The translations under genes and the position numbers were made by a program. This document shows positions 1 to 10,659 of a stretch of DNA of 64,000 bases, piece after piece. How positions within the stretch are numbered: position 1 is the first letter of the stretch; each line of letters starts with the position of its first letter. The DNA is from Pantoea agglomerans NBRC 102470. Lineage in GTDB: Bacteria > Pseudomonadota > Gammaproteobacteria > Enterobacterales > Enterobacteriaceae. The stretch covers positions 62,001-126,000 of the forward strand of contig NZ_BCZA01000009.1 in NCBI RefSeq assembly GCF_001598475.1. The letters run 5' to 3'. The notes below the pieces were generated by a model, which saw nothing but the letters and a program-made list of their open reading frames with translations, did no database searches and was not told where the DNA came from.

Positions 1-1121
1 CTCTGAGTGCAGTGGCTGCACTGATGGCAATTCTTCCTTTCGCCAGCCAGGCGGAAATTACCCTGTTAAAACAGGATCCGCAGGCAGGCGATCCGCTTAG
101 CCGTCTTAACTTTACTTTTGGCGGCAGCATTCGTGCTCAGTTCAATCATCAGACCGGCGTGGATGATAAATCCTACAAGCGCGACGGTTTTGATGGCGGC
201 ACCCGTTTCCGTTTCGGCGCTGACTACTACCTGTTTGATGACGTCAGCTGGATCAGCTACTACGAGCTGGGCGTTAACGTCCCGGCGGTCTTCAGCTGGG
301 ATCGTCACTATGCGGACGGTGCCAATAACACCACGCGTCGTCAGCTCTACACCGGTCTGAAAAGCAAAACCTGGGGCCAGCTTACCTTTGGTCAGCAGAA
401 CAGCGTCTATTACGATACCGTGGGCGCCAAGACCGATATCTGGGATTACGACATGGTCGGCCAGGCTCCGGGTAACGGGATCAATGGCGACTACGACGGA
501 TCTTACCGCTCACGCAAACAGCTGAAGTATAAAAACAGCTTCGGCGATGCGGATCTTTACGCCTCTTATCTGTTCGAAGATAACGAGTATCTGCCAGGCA
601 ACGGCCTGCGCTATAAGCGCAAAGGCGGCGGCTCGCTGGGTGTGGACTACCACATCACGGACGATCTGAGCTGGGGCACGGCGTGGAACTACACCCGCGC
701 GGCGATGCGTAACCCGAACAACGGCGACAGCCGCGATTACGATCAGAACATTTACGGCACCGCGCTGAGCTGGACCCCAGGTAACTGGACGTTGTCAGCC
801 GGCGGTGGCTGGTATGAGAACTTCATGACCACCAAACGCAAAGATGTGCATGACTACTTTGCCGGCGACGCGTGGGGCATTGAATATTTCGCCGGTTACA
901 AGATTCCGGTGGGGCAGTATGGTCTGAAAGCGGTACAGCCGTATGTCATGGGCGATCGCATTGAGTATGCGACAGGCCGTGATTATCAGCGCATCGACAA
1001 CGGTCTGGGTGTGGTGCTGTTCCTCGACTATGGTTTCCGTGTGGATTACGAACATGTGTTTACCTCCAGCACCGATAACCTGGGTGATATGAATCTGGTG
1101 CGTCTGCGCTACGACTTCTGA
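1..1121 (+). CDS. Outer-membrane porin, OmpC/F-type superfamily (5' end outside window)
   Basis: The gene is cut by the left edge. The reading frame is open from base 3, and the first residues look like the end of a signal peptide (LSAVAALMAILPFASQA, then EITLL). The mature part is about 355 residues of alternating beta-strand character, rich in Tyr, Gly and Asp. It contains the porin-like stretch WGQLTFGQQNSVYYDTVG and ends in a terminal Phe (RLRYDF), the usual outer-membrane barrel assembly signal. It probably forms a diffusion pore for small hydrophilic solutes; substrate preference cannot be read from sequence. It is too long for the roughly 230-residue KdgM oligogalacturonate porins. E. 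coli has kefC, not a porin, upstream of folA, so this is a lineage-specific neighbour. A GTG at base 12 is internal and not the start. Confidence 0.85.
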   Translation, partial: LSAVAALMAILPFASQAEITLLKQDPQAGDPLSRLNFTFGGSIRAQFNHQTGVDDKSYKRDGFDGGTRFRFGADYYLFDDVSWISYYELGVNVPAVFSWDRHYADGANNTTRRQLYTGLKSKTWGQLTFGQQNSVYYDTVGAKTDIWDYDMVGQAPGNGINGDYDGSYRSRKQLKYKNSFGDADLYASYLFEDNEYLPGNGLRYKRKGGGSLGVDYHITDDLSWGTAWNYTRAAMRNPNNGDSRDYDQNIYGTALSWTPGNWTLSAGGGWYENFMTTKRKDVHDYFAGDAWGIEYFAGYKIPVGQYGLKAVQPYVMGDRIEYATGRDYQRIDNGLGVVLFLDYGFRVDYEHVFTSSTDNLGDMNLVRLRYDF

Positions 1122-1129
1122 TAACCCTG

Positions 1130-1156
1130 ACGGCTCCTCCGGGAGCCGTTTTCTTT
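1130..1156 (+). terminator. Rho-independent terminator of the porin gene
   Basis: An 8-bp perfect stem (ACGGCTCC at 1130-1137 with GGAGCCGT at 1142-1149) with a 4-nt loop is followed by a T-rich run. It starts 9 bases after the porin stop codon. Confidence 0.85.
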
Positions 1157-1355
1157 TGCGCACGACTTTTGTGCCAGCCTGAGGCCGATCGCTGGCGAGC
1201 TGCGGCAAACTGACGTGATTAGGCGGTGAAAAACGCTGCACAGGCCGTGAAAAACGACGTCATGAAAAGCTTTACGCAATTAGACCTTTCCCCCTATCGA
1301 CGAAAGTTTCACCTTTACGTATCATGGCGCCAATTTTTTTCAGTGAGTGGTTAAC

Positions 1356-1838
1356 ATGATTAGTCTTATCGCGGCATTAGCAGCAGATCGCATTATTGGA
1401 ATGGAGAACGCCATGCCGTGGGACCTGCCTGCAGATCTGGCGTGGTTCAAGCGCCATACGCTGAAGAAACCGGTGATTATGGGCCGACTGACCTTTGAAT
1501 CTATTGGCCGTCCGTTACCTGGCCGACTGAATATCGTGGTCAGCAGCCAGCCGGGCACCACCGAAGGCGTTACCTGGGTCACTTCGCTGGATGAGGCGTT
1601 ACAGGCAGCCGGTGACGCTGAAGAGATCATGGTGATTGGCGGTGGCCGCGTCTATGAGCAGATGCTGAAGCGTGCCGATCGTCTCTATCTGACGCACATT
1701 GATGCGGAAGTCGAAGGTGATACGCAGTTTCCGGATTACGAGCCGGATGAGTGGCAGTCAACGTTCAGCGAATTCCACGACGCTGACGAGCAAAATTCCC
1801 ACAGCTACTGCTTTGAGATCCTTGACCGTCGTCGCTAA
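1356..1838 (+). CDS. folA: Dihydrofolate reductase
   Basis: Reduces dihydrofolate to tetrahydrofolate with NADPH in the cytoplasm, feeding one-carbon metabolism; it is the target of trimethoprim. The 160-residue product matches the E. coli enzyme (159 aa) almost throughout: it begins [20 protein letters not shown], has the Met20-loop segment [12 protein letters not shown] with the catalytic Asp at residue 27, the [15 protein letters not shown] cofactor segment, and [10 protein letters not shown] near residues 93-102. The ATG at 1356 was chosen over an in-frame GTG three codons earlier because it matches the conserved N terminus. The gene stands alone between the porin terminator and the phoX Pho box. 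Confidence 0.97.
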   Translation: MISLIAALAADRIIGMENAMPWDLPADLAWFKRHTLKKPVIMGRLTFESIGRPLPGRLNIVVSSQPGTTEGVTWVTSLDEALQAAGDAEEIMVIGGGRVYEQMLKRADRLYLTHIDAEVEGDTQFPDYEPDEWQSTFSEFHDADEQNSHSYCFEILDRRR

Positions 1839-1854
1839 TCCCACCCCTGCCGGG

Positions 1855-1873
1855 CTGTAACCTGGCTGTCATC
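1855..1873 (+). promoter_or_regulatory. Pho box (PhoB operator) before phoX
   Basis: Two direct 7-bp half-sites in the PhoB arrangement, CTGTAAC at 1855-1861 and CTGTCAT at 1866-1872, are 11 bp apart (one helical turn) with a 4-bp spacer. The consensus is CTGTCAT, four A/T-rich bases, CTGTCAT. A possible -10 (TAGCAT, 1883-1888) lies at about the right distance. The site falls 16 bases after the folA stop and 56 bases before the phoX start, so it should make phoX phosphate-starvation inducible. PhoB binding is inferred. Confidence 0.75.
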
Positions 1874-1928
1874 TTTATTCATTAGCATTGCTTCTTTTCT
1901 GGGATCGACACAAAGGAAGCAATCACTA

Positions 1929-3812
1929 ATGAAAATCGAACTCTCCGCATTAAGCACTGACCGCCTGCCTGATCCACTGCGTCGTAAATTCCTTGCCGGT
2001 TCCGGTGCTATCGGCCTGACCGGCTTTCTCAGCGGCGGCCTGACGCTCTCGGGCAGTGCACTGGCGCAGGAGAAGCCTGCGGGCAGCCCACTGCTGGGCT
2101 TTCAGGCGATTGCCGCGTCCACGGCCGATGAGATTGTGGTAGCCCCTGGCTATCGCGCCGACGTGTTGATCTCCTGGGGTGATCCGCTGGTGAATGGCGC
2201 AGCCGCGTTTGATCCGCAGGGCAACAACAGCGCCGAAGATCAGGAAAAGCAGTTCGGTGACAACAACGACGGTATGAGCTTCTTCGCGATTAATGACCAT
2301 CGCGGCGTGATGGCGATTAACAATGAATATGTGAATGAGCCAACGCTGTTCGCCCACGGCGGCAGTAAAGCGACCAGCCTGGAAGATGTCAAAAAGTCGC
2401 AGGCGGCGCACGGTATCTCCATCGTTGAAGTCAAACGGGGTGAGGACAATCGCTGGCAGGTGGTACGTCCTTCTGACTATAACCGCCGCATTACCGCCAA
2501 TACCCCGATGCGCTTCTCCGGTCCGGCAGCGGGGGATAAAGCGCTGCAGACTGCCGCCGATCCGCAGGGAATGCATGTCCTGGGCACCTTTGGTAACTGC
2601 GCCAACGGCAAAACGCCGTGGGGCACCTATCTCACCTGTGAAGAGAACTACGACACCTACTTTGGCACCCATCAGGCGGACTTTACGCCGACCCCACAGC
2701 AGAAGCGCTATACCCTGAATGCCGCTGAGCCGGAGCGCAACTGGGCCGACTTTGATCCCCGCTTCGATATCGCTAAGAATCCCAACGAATTCAACCGTCA
2801 CGGCTGGATTGTCGAAATCGATCCTTTCGATCCTCACTCCGTGCCGGTAAAGCGGACCGCGCTGGGCCGCTTCAAGCACGAGAATGCCGCCGTGACGGTC
2901 GCGAAAACCGGCCAGCTGGTGGTTTATATGGGCGACGACGAGCGCGGCGAGTATATCTATAAATTTGTCTCAGATGACAAGGTCACTCCGGATGATGCTA
3001 AAGCCAATCACGGACTGCTTGATAAGGGCACGCTCTATGTGGCGCAGTTCAACGGCGATGCGCAGGGCACGCCGCTTAAAGGCACCGGGCGCTGGCTGGC
3101 GCTGAAGTGGGGCGAAAATGGACTCACCGCTGAAAAGGGATTCAATAGCCAGGCAGATGTTTTGATCAATGCGCGTGCCGCGGCAGATGTGGTCAACGCA
3201 ACGCGAATGGACCGGCCGGAGTGGATTGCGGTTAACCCGCATGACGGCCGTGCCTACTGCACCCTGACCAACAACAACAAGCGCGGAAATGAAGGCATGC
3301 CGGTCAATGCAGCGAATCCGCGGCCAAAAAATATCTACGGTCAGATTATTCGCTGGGATGAGAAAGGCGATGCTACCGCGCAGACGTTTGAGTGGGATAT
3401 CTATGCGCTGTGTGGCAACCCGATAGCGCATCCTGAGGGGATCTATCGTGGCACACCGAACATCACCGCGGAGAATACCTTTAACAGTCCGGATGGGCTG
3501 GGGTTTGATGCGCATGGGCGGTTATGGATCCTGACCGACGGCAAATACAGCAACAAAGAGGATTATCAGGGGCAGGGGAATAATCAGATGCTGGTGGGTG
3601 ATCCTGATAGTGGCGAAATCCGCCGGTTTATGGTCGGTCCAAAATCGTGCGAGCTGACCGGTATTACCTTCACGCCCGATTATAAAACGCTGTTCGTGAA
3701 TGTGCAGCATCCCGGCGAAGAGGGTGACTCGCACTTCCCGGACAACAGTCCGCGTCCGCGGTCGTCGGTGATTATGATCACCCGTGAAGATGGCGGCATT
3801 ATCGGCGCATAA
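1929..3812 (+). CDS. phoX: PhoX-family alkaline phosphatase, Tat-exported (DUF839)
   Basis: A 627-residue protein of the PhoX/DUF839 family. Characterised members are calcium- and iron-dependent periplasmic phosphatases that release phosphate from many phosphomonoesters. The N terminus has a twin-arginine signal: RRKFLAG at residues 18-24, a hydrophobic stretch, and a likely cleavage after Ala46 (SALA before QEKP). Family-typical segments include GMSFFAINDHRGVMAINNEY, FGNCANGKTPWGTYLTCEENY, WIVEIDPFDP and NSPDGLGFDAHGRLWILTDG. An AGGAAG ribosome-binding site lies about 9 bases before the ATG. In E. coli folA and apaH are neighbours, so this gene is an insertion relative to that order; the Pho box just upstream supports a phosphate-scavenging role. 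The exact substrate is not determinable, and related DUF839 proteins of unknown activity exist. Confidence 0.85.
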   Translation: MKIELSALSTDRLPDPLRRKFLAGSGAIGLTGFLSGGLTLSGSALAQEKPAGSPLLGFQAIAASTADEIVVAPGYRADVLISWGDPLVNGAAAFDPQGNNSAEDQEKQFGDNNDGMSFFAINDHRGVMAINNEYVNEPTLFAHGGSKATSLEDVKKSQAAHGISIVEVKRGEDNRWQVVRPSDYNRRITANTPMRFSGPAAGDKALQTAADPQGMHVLGTFGNCANGKTPWGTYLTCEENYDTYFGTHQADFTPTPQQKRYTLNAAEPERNWADFDPRFDIAKNPNEFNRHGWIVEIDPFDPHSVPVKRTALGRFKHENAAVTVAKTGQLVVYMGDDERGEYIYKFVSDDKVTPDDAKANHGLLDKGTLYVAQFNGDAQGTPLKGTGRWLALKWGENGLTAEKGFNSQADVLINARAAADVVNATRMDRPEWIAVNPHDGRAYCTLTNNNKRGNEGMPVNAANPRPKNIYGQIIRWDEKGDATAQTFEWDIYALCGNPIAHPEGIYRGTPNITAENTFNSPDGLGFDAHGRLWILTDGKYSNKEDYQGQGNNQMLVGDPDSGEIRRFMVGPKSCELTGITFTPDYKTLFVNVQHPGEEGDSHFPDNSPRPRSSVIMITREDGGIIGA

Positions 3813-3841
3813 AACAGGATGCTGGCCTGATGGCCAGCATC
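3812..3841. terminator. Shared terminator between convergent phoX and apaH
   Basis: A 10-bp perfect stem (GATGCTGGCC 3818-3827 with GGCCAGCATC 3832-3841) has a 4-nt loop. On the minus strand it is followed by TGTTTT, so it serves apaH best; on the plus strand it lacks a T-run but lies right after the phoX stop. Confidence 0.75.
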
Positions 3842-3845
3842 GCCG

Positions 3846-4703
3846 TTATAGCGTGGGCGGTGCCAGACTGTCGCTGGAGGCCAGTGCTTTTTCGCGATTA
3901 GAGGGCTGCACCACATAGCGTTGTGTCTCCCAGTGCAGCAGGGTCAGCGTTCCGCCCCAGCAGCAGCCGGTATCCAGCCCGATAATGCCCTCTGGCGTGC
4001 CTTTGCCTTCCAGCGAGGCCCAGTGACCAAAGACGATGGTGTAGTCACGTGCGACCGGCCCCTCAATGTTAAACCAGGGTTTCAGCGGCGGAAGCGCCGA
4101 TTCCGGGGCATCTTTGCAGATCATGTCCAGCTGGCCGTTAGGGAAGCAGTAGCGCATGCGGGTGAGGGCGTTGGTGCTGAAGCGCAGACGCGCCAGGCCG
4201 GTCAGATCTTCACTCCAGTTGTTCGGCATGTCGCCATACATGGCATCCAGGAACAGCGGATAACTGTCGCTGGCGAGAACCGCTTCGACTTCACGCGCGC
4301 ACTTTTTCGCGGTCTCAATATCCCATTGCGGCGTGATACCGGCGTGTCCCATCACCAGCTTTTTCTCTTCATCAACCTGTAACAGCGGCTGACGACGCAG
4401 CCAGTTGATCAGCTCATCCGCATCATCCGCTTCCAGCAACGGGGTCAGGCGATCTTTAGGCTTGTTACGGCTGATGCCGGCGTAGACCGCCAGCAGATGC
4501 AAGTCGTGATTGCCCAGCACCAGACGCACCGCGTCGCCCAGCGATTTTACGTAGCGTAAGACTTCCAGTGAGCCAGGACCGCGCGCCACTAAGTCGCCGG
4601 TCAGCCACAGGGTATCCTGTTCAGGATTGAAGTCGACCTGTTGCAGCAATGCACGTAATTCATCGTAGCAACCGTGAACGTCGCCAATCAGGTATGTGCT
4701 CAT
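3846..4703 (-). CDS. apaH: Bis(5'-nucleosyl)-tetraphosphatase, symmetrical (Ap4A hydrolase)
   Basis: Splits diadenosine tetraphosphate symmetrically into two ADP, controlling Ap4A; the family also removes Np4 caps from RNA 5' ends. The 285-residue protein shows the metallophosphatase signature: GDVHG at 7-11, GDLVARG at 36-42 and GNHD at 64-67, with further metal-binding His in VMGHAGI and FGHWASL. It is the last gene of the leftward run lptD-surA-pdxA-rsmA-apaG-apaH, 53 bases downstream of apaG, the same order as E. coli. Its 3' end faces phoX across a shared hairpin. Confidence 0.97.
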   Translation of the reverse strand: MSTYLIGDVHGCYDELRALLQQVDFNPEQDTLWLTGDLVARGPGSLEVLRYVKSLGDAVRLVLGNHDLHLLAVYAGISRNKPKDRLTPLLEADDADELINWLRRQPLLQVDEEKKLVMGHAGITPQWDIETAKKCAREVEAVLASDSYPLFLDAMYGDMPNNWSEDLTGLARLRFSTNALTRMRYCFPNGQLDMICKDAPESALPPLKPWFNIEGPVARDYTIVFGHWASLEGKGTPEGIIGLDTGCCWGGTLTLLHWETQRYVVQPSNREKALASSDSLAPPTL

Positions 4704-4756
4704 AACGTTTTATCCATCAGGAAGGTGCCCGACTTAACGGGCAAAAAGCGTGTGAA

Positions 4757-5134
4757 TCAATGAATGTGGGTCTGAATGGCGAGGCGGAACACCGGGATCT
4801 CTACGTGAAAGGTGTCGCCCTGTTCGTCGACCATCACATAGTGCCCCTGCATGGTGCCCATCGGTGTTTCGATCACGGCACCGCTGGTGTACTGAAATTC
4901 ATTGCCTGGCGCGATAAGCGGCTGTTCACCGACCACGCCTTCACCCTGAACTTCCGTTTCGCGGCCGTTACCGTTGGTAATCAACCAGTAGCGTCCCAGC
5001 AGTTGCACTGAGGAACGGCCCAGATTGCGTATCGTAATGGTATAGGCGAAGACGTAGCGATCATCATCCGGTGAGGATTGTGAGGCGACGTACTGGCTTT
5101 GCACATGGACGGAGACGCGGGCCGTTTCACTCAT
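4757..5134 (-). CDS. apaG: Co2+/Mg2+ efflux-associated protein ApaG
   Basis: A 125-residue protein forming a single fibronectin-III-like ApaG domain. Recognisable segments are [20 protein letters not shown] and [18 protein letters not shown], both typical of the family. In Salmonella, apaG (CorD) mutation alters cobalt resistance and Mg efflux; the biochemical activity is still uncertain, and diphosphate binding has been proposed. It starts 3 bases after the rsmA stop, so it is translationally linked to rsmA. Confidence 0.95.
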   Translation of the reverse strand: MSETARVSVHVQSQYVASQSSPDDDRYVFAYTITIRNLGRSSVQLLGRYWLITNGNGRETEVQGEGVVGEQPLIAPGNEFQYTSGAVIETPMGTMQGHYVMVDEQGDTFHVEIPVFRLAIQTHIH

Positions 5135-5137
5135 GAC

Positions 5138-5959
5138 TTACTCCTGCGGTTTTCCCTGATGATTCGCCAGCCAGTTCGCCAGCTGACAATATTGCGCCAC
5201 CGAGACGTTCTCGGCACGCAGGGTTGGATCTATGGATAACTCTTCCAGCGCACCGGCGGCCACCATGTGGCTCAGGCTGTTGCGCAGCGTTTTACGACGC
5301 TGGCCGAACGCTTCAGTGGTAATACGGCTCAGGATACGCACATCGCTGACCGGATACGGCGGCTCGGCATACGGCACCAGACGCACCACGGCAGAGTCCA
5401 CTTTCGGTGGTGGCGTGAAAGAGTGCGGAGGCACTTCCAGCACCGGAATGATCTGGCAGTAGTACTGTGCCATCACCGTCAGGCGACCATAAGTCTTGTT
5501 ACCCGGACCGGCAACCAGACGATTAACCACCTCTTTCTGCAGCATGAAGTGCATATCTTTGATCGAACCAGTATAGCTGAAAAGGTGGAACATCAGCGGG
5601 GTCGAAATATTGTACGGCAGGTTACCGAATACCCGCAGCGGCTGGCCTCTCTCCTGCGCCAGCGCGGCGAAGTCGAAGGTCATGGCATCCTGCTGGAAGA
5701 TAGTCAGTTTCGGGCCAAGGAACGGATGCGTTTCCAGACGCGCAGCGAGATCGCGGTCCAGCTCTATCACCGTTAATTTATCGAGGCGTTCGCCTACCGG
5801 CTCGGTTAAGGCACCCAGGCCTGGGCCGATCTCCACCAGCGCTTCGTCGCGCTGAGGATGGATGGCGGAGACAATGCTGTCGATAATGTACTGATCGTTC
5901 AGGAAGTTCTGCCCGAAACGTTTACGGGCGTAGTGCCCCTGATGGACGCGATTATTCAT
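5138..5959 (-). CDS. rsmA: 16S rRNA (adenine1518-N6/adenine1519-N6)-dimethyltransferase
   Basis: Uses S-adenosylmethionine to dimethylate two adjacent adenosines in the helix 45 loop of 16S rRNA, a late 30S assembly checkpoint; loss gives kasugamycin resistance (ksgA). The 273-residue protein has RKRFGQNFL near the N terminus, the SAM-binding motif [11 protein letters not shown] at 42-52, and the catalytic NLPYN motif around residue 114 followed by [17 protein letters not shown] is the conserved C-terminal element. Its start overlaps the pdxA stop by 8 bases, indicating translational coupling. Confidence 0.97.
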   Translation of the reverse strand: MNNRVHQGHYARKRFGQNFLNDQYIIDSIVSAIHPQRDEALVEIGPGLGALTEPVGERLDKLTVIELDRDLAARLETHPFLGPKLTIFQQDAMTFDFAALAQERGQPLRVFGNLPYNISTPLMFHLFSYTGSIKDMHFMLQKEVVNRLVAGPGNKTYGRLTVMAQYYCQIIPVLEVPPHSFTPPPKVDSAVVRLVPYAEPPYPVSDVRILSRITTEAFGQRRKTLRNSLSHMVAAGALEELSIDPTLRAENVSVAQYCQLANWLANHQGKPQE

Positions 5960-6950
5960 TACTGCTCTTGATCATAGTGATGGCGAGGTTAAGCGCCGTG
6001 ATGAAGCTGCCCGGTTCAGCCTGACCCAGGCCAGCGAGTTCAAGCGCGGTGCCGTGGTCAACTGAAGTCCGGATAAAGGGCAGGCCCAGGGTGATATTTA
6101 CCGCCCGGCCAAACCCCTGAAATTTGAGTACCGGCAGGCCCTGGTCGTGATACATCGCCAGCACCGCATCGGCGTATTGCAGATATTTGGGCTGGAAAAG
6201 GGTATCCGCAGGCAGCGGGCCGGTCAGATTAATGCCCTGCTGACGCAGTTCATTGAGTGCCGGCGTGATGGTCTCGATCTCTTCCCGACCCATGTGACCG
6301 CTTTCGCCGGCATGAGGGTTAAGACCACAGACGTAAATATGCGGCTCGGCAATCGCAAACTTCTGCTGCAGATCACGATGCAGAATCGTAATCACTTCAT
6401 GCAGACATTCACGGGTTACCGCAGCGGGCACATCTTTCAGCGGCAGATGGGTGGTGGCCAGTGCGACTCGTAGTTCTTCTGTCGCCAGCATCATGACCAC
6501 CCGATGGCCGCCTGCGCGATCGGCGAAGAATTCGGTATGGCCGGTAAAGGCGATGCCGGCATCGTTAATCACGCCTTTATGCACCGGGCCGGTAATCAGG
6601 GCAGCGAATTCACCGTCGAGACAACCGTCGCAGGCGCGCGTCAGCGTGGCCAGCACATAGTCGCTGTTGGCGACGCAAAGCTCGCCGGGTGTGACCGGCG
6701 CTGCCGTTTCAATTGGCAGGATAGTCAGTGTACCCGCCTGCTGTGGCTCGGCTGCCACGCCAGGCTGGTAGGGCCGCAGCGTCAGCGGCAGACCGAGTTG
6801 CGCCGCACGCTGCTGCAACAGGGCAGGCGAGGCGCAGACCACCAGTTCAACCGGCCACGACTGCTGGGCCAGCTGAACGGTAAGATCGGGACCAATCCCG
6901 GCAGGTTCGCCGGGCGTGATCACCACACGGGCATTACTGCGCATTGCCAT
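5952..6950 (-). CDS. pdxA: 4-hydroxythreonine-4-phosphate dehydrogenase
   Basis: Oxidises 4-phosphohydroxy-L-threonine with NAD(P)+ in the deoxyxylulose-5-phosphate-dependent route to pyridoxal phosphate. The 332-residue protein carries the family start [15 protein letters not shown], the His-containing metal-site segments [16 protein letters not shown] and [11 protein letters not shown], and [13 protein letters not shown] near the C terminus. It begins inside the 3' end of surA (17-base overlap). A second Met two codons later (6944) is an equally possible start. Confidence 0.97.
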   Translation of the reverse strand: MAMRSNARVVITPGEPAGIGPDLTVQLAQQSWPVELVVCASPALLQQRAAQLGLPLTLRPYQPGVAAEPQQAGTLTILPIETAAPVTPGELCVANSDYVLATLTRACDGCLDGEFAALITGPVHKGVINDAGIAFTGHTEFFADRAGGHRVVMMLATEELRVALATTHLPLKDVPAAVTRECLHEVITILHRDLQQKFAIAEPHIYVCGLNPHAGESGHMGREEIETITPALNELRQQGINLTGPLPADTLFQPKYLQYADAVLAMYHDQGLPVLKFQGFGRAVNITLGLPFIRTSVDHGTALELAGLGQAEPGSFITALNLAITMIKSSNE

Positions 6951-8229
6951 CCAGAATCTTCACGTAGGCACTGGCACGTTGTTCCTGCATCCAGGTCTGC
7001 GCTTCTTCCGCGAACTTACGGTTAAACAGCATACGGTAAGCACGCTCTTTCTGGGCCGCATCGGTTTTATCTACCTGACGGGTATCCAGCAACTGAATCA
7101 GATGCCAGCCGAAAGAGGAGTGAACCGGCTGGCTGGTCTGGCCTTTCTGCAGGCGCAGCAGCGCGTCACGGAACGCCGGATCAAAGACTTCCGGAGAGGT
7201 CCAGCCGAGGTCGCCGCCCTGGTTCGCCGAACCCGGATCGTCAGAGTACTGTTTAGCCGCCGCCGCAAAGGTGGTTTTGCCACTGCGGATATCGTTAGCA
7301 ATCTGCTCCAGCTGCGCGCGTGCCTGATCGTCTGTCAGGATCGGCGATGGCTTCAGCAGAATGTGACGCGAATGGACTTCGGTGACCGAGACATTTTTGC
7401 TCTCGCCACGCAGGTCGTTCACTTTCAGGATGTGGAAGCCCACACCAGAGCGCACCGGCCCGACGATATCGCCTTTTTTGGCGCTTGAGAGTGCCTGAGC
7501 AAACAGGGTCGGTAACTCTTCGATTTTACCCCAGCCCATGTTGCCGCCTTTCAGCGCCTGGGAGTCGGCAGAGTAGGTCACGGCCATCTTGCCGAAGTCA
7601 GCACCATTTTTCAGTTCGCCAACCAGCTGTTTCGCCAGCGTTTCCTGCTCATCAACCTGCTGTTGCGTCGGGTTTTCCGGCAGCGGCAGCAGAATATGAC
7701 TGACGTTCAGTTCAGTACCCTGGCTGTTCTGAGAGCCGATCTGGGTAGCAAGCGTATCCACTTCCTGCGGCAGAATCGTGACACGACGACGCACTTCGTT
7801 GTTGCGCACTTCGGCGATAGTCATCTCTTTGCGGATCTGAGAACGATACACGCTGTAGTTCATGCCGTCATAAGCCAGACGGCTACGCAGCTGATCAAGG
7901 CTCATCTTGTTCTGCGCAGCGATGTTCTGAATAGCCTGGTCCAGCTGCTCGTCGCTGATCTGAATTCCCGCTTTATCACCCATCTGCAGAATGATGTTGT
8001 CCATGATCTGACGTTCCAGAATCTGATGGCGCAACGTTTTATCATCCGGCAACTGCTGACCAGCCTGCTGGGCCTGAGATTTAACGGTGCTCATCATGCC
8101 ATCCACGTCACTCTCAAGAACCACGCCGTTATTGACCACGGCTGCAACTTTATCAACGACTTGTGGTGCTGCGAACGCGGTGTTGGCACTGATTGCCACA
8201 CCAAGAATCAGCATTCTCCAGTTCTTCAT
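6934..8229 (-). CDS. surA: Periplasmic peptidyl-prolyl isomerase and OMP chaperone SurA
   Basis: Main periplasmic chaperone escorting unfolded outer-membrane proteins to the BAM complex. The 431-residue precursor (E. coli 428) has a signal peptide of about 20 residues ending TAFA before [17 protein letters not shown]. An N-terminal chaperone domain is followed by two parvulin domains, starting near VSHILLPLP (about 174) and HSRHILLKP (about 287), and a C-terminal helix. It lies 54 bases downstream of lptD, whose product is one of its clients. Confidence 0.97.
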   Translation of the reverse strand: MKNWRMLILGVAISANTAFAAPQVVDKVAAVVNNGVVLESDVDGMMSTVKSQAQQAGQQLPDDKTLRHQILERQIMDNIILQMGDKAGIQISDEQLDQAIQNIAAQNKMSLDQLRSRLAYDGMNYSVYRSQIRKEMTIAEVRNNEVRRRVTILPQEVDTLATQIGSQNSQGTELNVSHILLPLPENPTQQQVDEQETLAKQLVGELKNGADFGKMAVTYSADSQALKGGNMGWGKIEELPTLFAQALSSAKKGDIVGPVRSGVGFHILKVNDLRGESKNVSVTEVHSRHILLKPSPILTDDQARAQLEQIANDIRSGKTTFAAAAKQYSDDPGSANQGGDLGWTSPEVFDPAFRDALLRLQKGQTSQPVHSSFGWHLIQLLDTRQVDKTDAAQKERAYRMLFNRKFAEEAQTWMQEQRASAYVKILDGNAQ

Positions 8230-8283
8230 ACTTTATCCATTGTTGGTTCCGCACTGCGGGATTGCCTGTCAAACATCACAACA

Positions 8284-10659
8284 TCAGAAAGCAGGCTGGT
8301 AAGGGATAATGCCCTGACGCAGCATATCGTTGGTGCCTAAGCCATAGTTCGGACTCAGACCACGCAGCTCAATGTTGAATGAGATTTGGTTGTCGTACTT
8401 ACTGTCGTTGTTTTCCCAACCGTTAATTTTGCGTTCGTAACCGACCCGGATAGCGTAACAGCATGAGCTGTATTGCAGGCCAACCAGTTGTGAAGCCGGA
8501 CGCGTGTTGCGGGTATCGTAGTAGTAAGCGCCTACCACAGACCATGCGTCGGCAATCGGCCAGCTGGCCGTAGTACCTACCTGTGAAATCCCATTTTTGT
8601 AGATAGGATTTGTGACCAGGCTGCTATCGTTCAGCGCGGTCGCAACATACTCCGGGCTGCTGTAACGGTAGCTCAGCTGCACCATGCGGTCGGCATCACG
8701 ACGGTATTCCAGTACGGTATTGCCCTGGGAGACGTTGTCGAGTTTGGTGTCATATTGCAGCCCACCACGGACGCCCCAGCGATCGCTGATTTTCCAGTAT
8801 GTATCGCCAGCCCAGATCAGGCTGCCGGTATCATCTTCTTTACTGGTTTGATTCACACCAGTACGAGAAGGGGTAAACGAGTAGATTTGACCTACAGAAA
8901 CGTTAAAACGTTCAACCAGATCGTTATCATAAATACGCGAGGTGACGCCGGTAGCCACTTCATTGGCGGAAGCGATGCGATCCAGGCCGCTATAAGTACG
9001 ATCGCGGAACAGACCGGTGTAGTCGGTTTGCAGCAACGTTGAGTCGTACGGATAGATATTGCTCTGATTACGATACGGGATATAAAGGTACTGCACGCGC
9101 GGTTCCAGCGTCTGGGTATAACCCACCGCCGAGTTCATATCGCGGTCAAACACCAGACGACCATCAACTTTAAATTGCGGCAGGGTGCGGTTGACTGACT
9201 CATCCAGTTCGCCGCTCTTATCACCCCTGAGACCATTGGCTGCGTTGTTATAGAAATCAACGTCAGTCTGCTGATAGTGGGTCGCCAGGAACTTCGCTTC
9301 GGTATCCAGGCTGGCCCAGCCGTTTGACAGCGGCAGGTTCAGCGTTGGCTCAACATGTAAACGGGTCGCTTCGGGATAGCGGCTGCTGACGTTGGTGAAC
9401 TTCACCGCCTGGGCATAAACCCGGCCATCAAACGGGCCGATATCGTTCTGATAGAGATTGACGTCCAGCTGCGGCATGGCGCGGTAGACGTTATTGCTGG
9501 TGGTATCGCCGAACACCTGGAAATCTTTGGTGGAGAGCGTGGCATCCCAGTTGGTGTCCGCATAGCCGATGCTGAATTTCTGCGTGGCGTAGTTGTCGGT
9601 CGAGCTGTAGTACTTCGAGTCGAGATCGTTGAAGTAGTACTTATCGCTGACCTTGGTGTAGTCCGCGTTGAAACGCCAGTTCTGGTCATAGACACCGGCA
9701 TGACGCCAGTAGAACAGCCAGCGATCGGAGCTGTCATTTTCGGCGATGCCACGCACCGCTTTGTCGTTATCGTACTGTTTGTCCGAGCCGAGGTAGTCGA
9801 ATTCAACCAGACCTGCACCCAGCGTGGTCAGATAACGGAATTCGTTTTCAAACTGCATGCCGCGCTTACTCATGTAGTGCGGCGTAATGGTCGCATCGGC
9901 CTGCGGCGCGATGTTCCAGTAATAGGGCAGCGTGAACTCAAAGCCATTGTTGCTGCCATATTTTGCATTCGGGATCAGGAAACCGGAGCGGCGACGATCG
10001 CCAATCGGTAACTGCAGATAGGGGCTGTAGAACACCGGAACGGAACCGATCTTAAAGCGGGCGTTCCAGATCTCCGCTACTTCCTCTTCGCGATCCTGGA
10101 TTACCTCTGAACCCACCACGCTCCAGCTGTTGGAGCCGGGCAGACAGGAGGTAAAGGTGCCGTTTTCCAGAATGGTGTAGCGGTTATCGCCGCGCAGCTT
10201 CATCTGATCTGCGACGCCGCGTCCCTGACGATCTACCATCTGGTACTGACCATTCCAGACGTTGGTATCTTTGCTGTTGAGGTTTGACCAGGCTTTCGGA
10301 CCTTTCAGGATGACCTGATTGTCATCGTAGTGCACATTACCCAGCGCATCGACGGTACGTACGGGCGCGGTCTGGCCTTCCTGCTGACGCTGATGAAGCT
10401 GGACTTCATCCGCCTGCATACGGCTGTTGCCCTGCTCAATATTCACATTACCGGTGAATACCGCATCGTTGGGATAGTTCCCTTTGGCGGCGTCGGAGTG
10501 AATGGTGACGGGCATCTGATTCGTATCGCCATTCACCAGCGGGCGGTTATAACTCGGCACGCCTAACATACACTGCGACATCAAATCGTCGGCAAAGGCT
10601 TGCTGGCTAATGGCTGCGCCGATCAGTGTGGCCAGCAGGGTAGGTATATGTTTTTTCAT
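8284..10659 (-). CDS. lptD: LPS-assembly outer-membrane protein LptD
   Basis: With the lipoprotein LptE, LptD inserts lipopolysaccharide into the outer leaflet of the outer membrane. The start at 10659 gives 791 residues and the conserved beginning [20 protein letters not shown], with cleavage after Ala23. In-frame codons upstream (to 10695) do not match the family. A periplasmic jellyroll domain ([20 protein letters not shown]) precedes the large barrel. The four cysteines that form the essential non-consecutive disulphides are present: Cys30 in SQCMLGVP, one in FTSCLPGS, and the pair in [12 protein letters not shown]. It heads the leftward operon and is divergent from djlA. I did not see a clear sigma-E promoter. 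Confidence 0.97.
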   Translation of the reverse strand: MKKHIPTLLATLIGAAISQQAFADDLMSQCMLGVPSYNRPLVNGDTNQMPVTIHSDAAKGNYPNDAVFTGNVNIEQGNSRMQADEVQLHQRQQEGQTAPVRTVDALGNVHYDDNQVILKGPKAWSNLNSKDTNVWNGQYQMVDRQGRGVADQMKLRGDNRYTILENGTFTSCLPGSNSWSVVGSEVIQDREEEVAEIWNARFKIGSVPVFYSPYLQLPIGDRRRSGFLIPNAKYGSNNGFEFTLPYYWNIAPQADATITPHYMSKRGMQFENEFRYLTTLGAGLVEFDYLGSDKQYDNDKAVRGIAENDSSDRWLFYWRHAGVYDQNWRFNADYTKVSDKYYFNDLDSKYYSSTDNYATQKFSIGYADTNWDATLSTKDFQVFGDTTSNNVYRAMPQLDVNLYQNDIGPFDGRVYAQAVKFTNVSSRYPEATRLHVEPTLNLPLSNGWASLDTEAKFLATHYQQTDVDFYNNAANGLRGDKSGELDESVNRTLPQFKVDGRLVFDRDMNSAVGYTQTLEPRVQYLYIPYRNQSNIYPYDSTLLQTDYTGLFRDRTYSGLDRIASANEVATGVTSRIYDNDLVERFNVSVGQIYSFTPSRTGVNQTSKEDDTGSLIWAGDTYWKISDRWGVRGGLQYDTKLDNVSQGNTVLEYRRDADRMVQLSYRYSSPEYVATALNDSSLVTNPIYKNGISQVGTTASWPIADAWSVVGAYYYDTRNTRPASQLVGLQYSSCCYAIRVGYERKINGWENNDSKYDNQISFNIELRGLSPNYGLGTNDMLRQGIIPYQPAF

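Noticed and set aside
1950-2879. A 309-codon open frame antisense to phoX
   Set aside because: Entirely within phoX, no recognisable domain, no ribosome-binding site or promoter seen.
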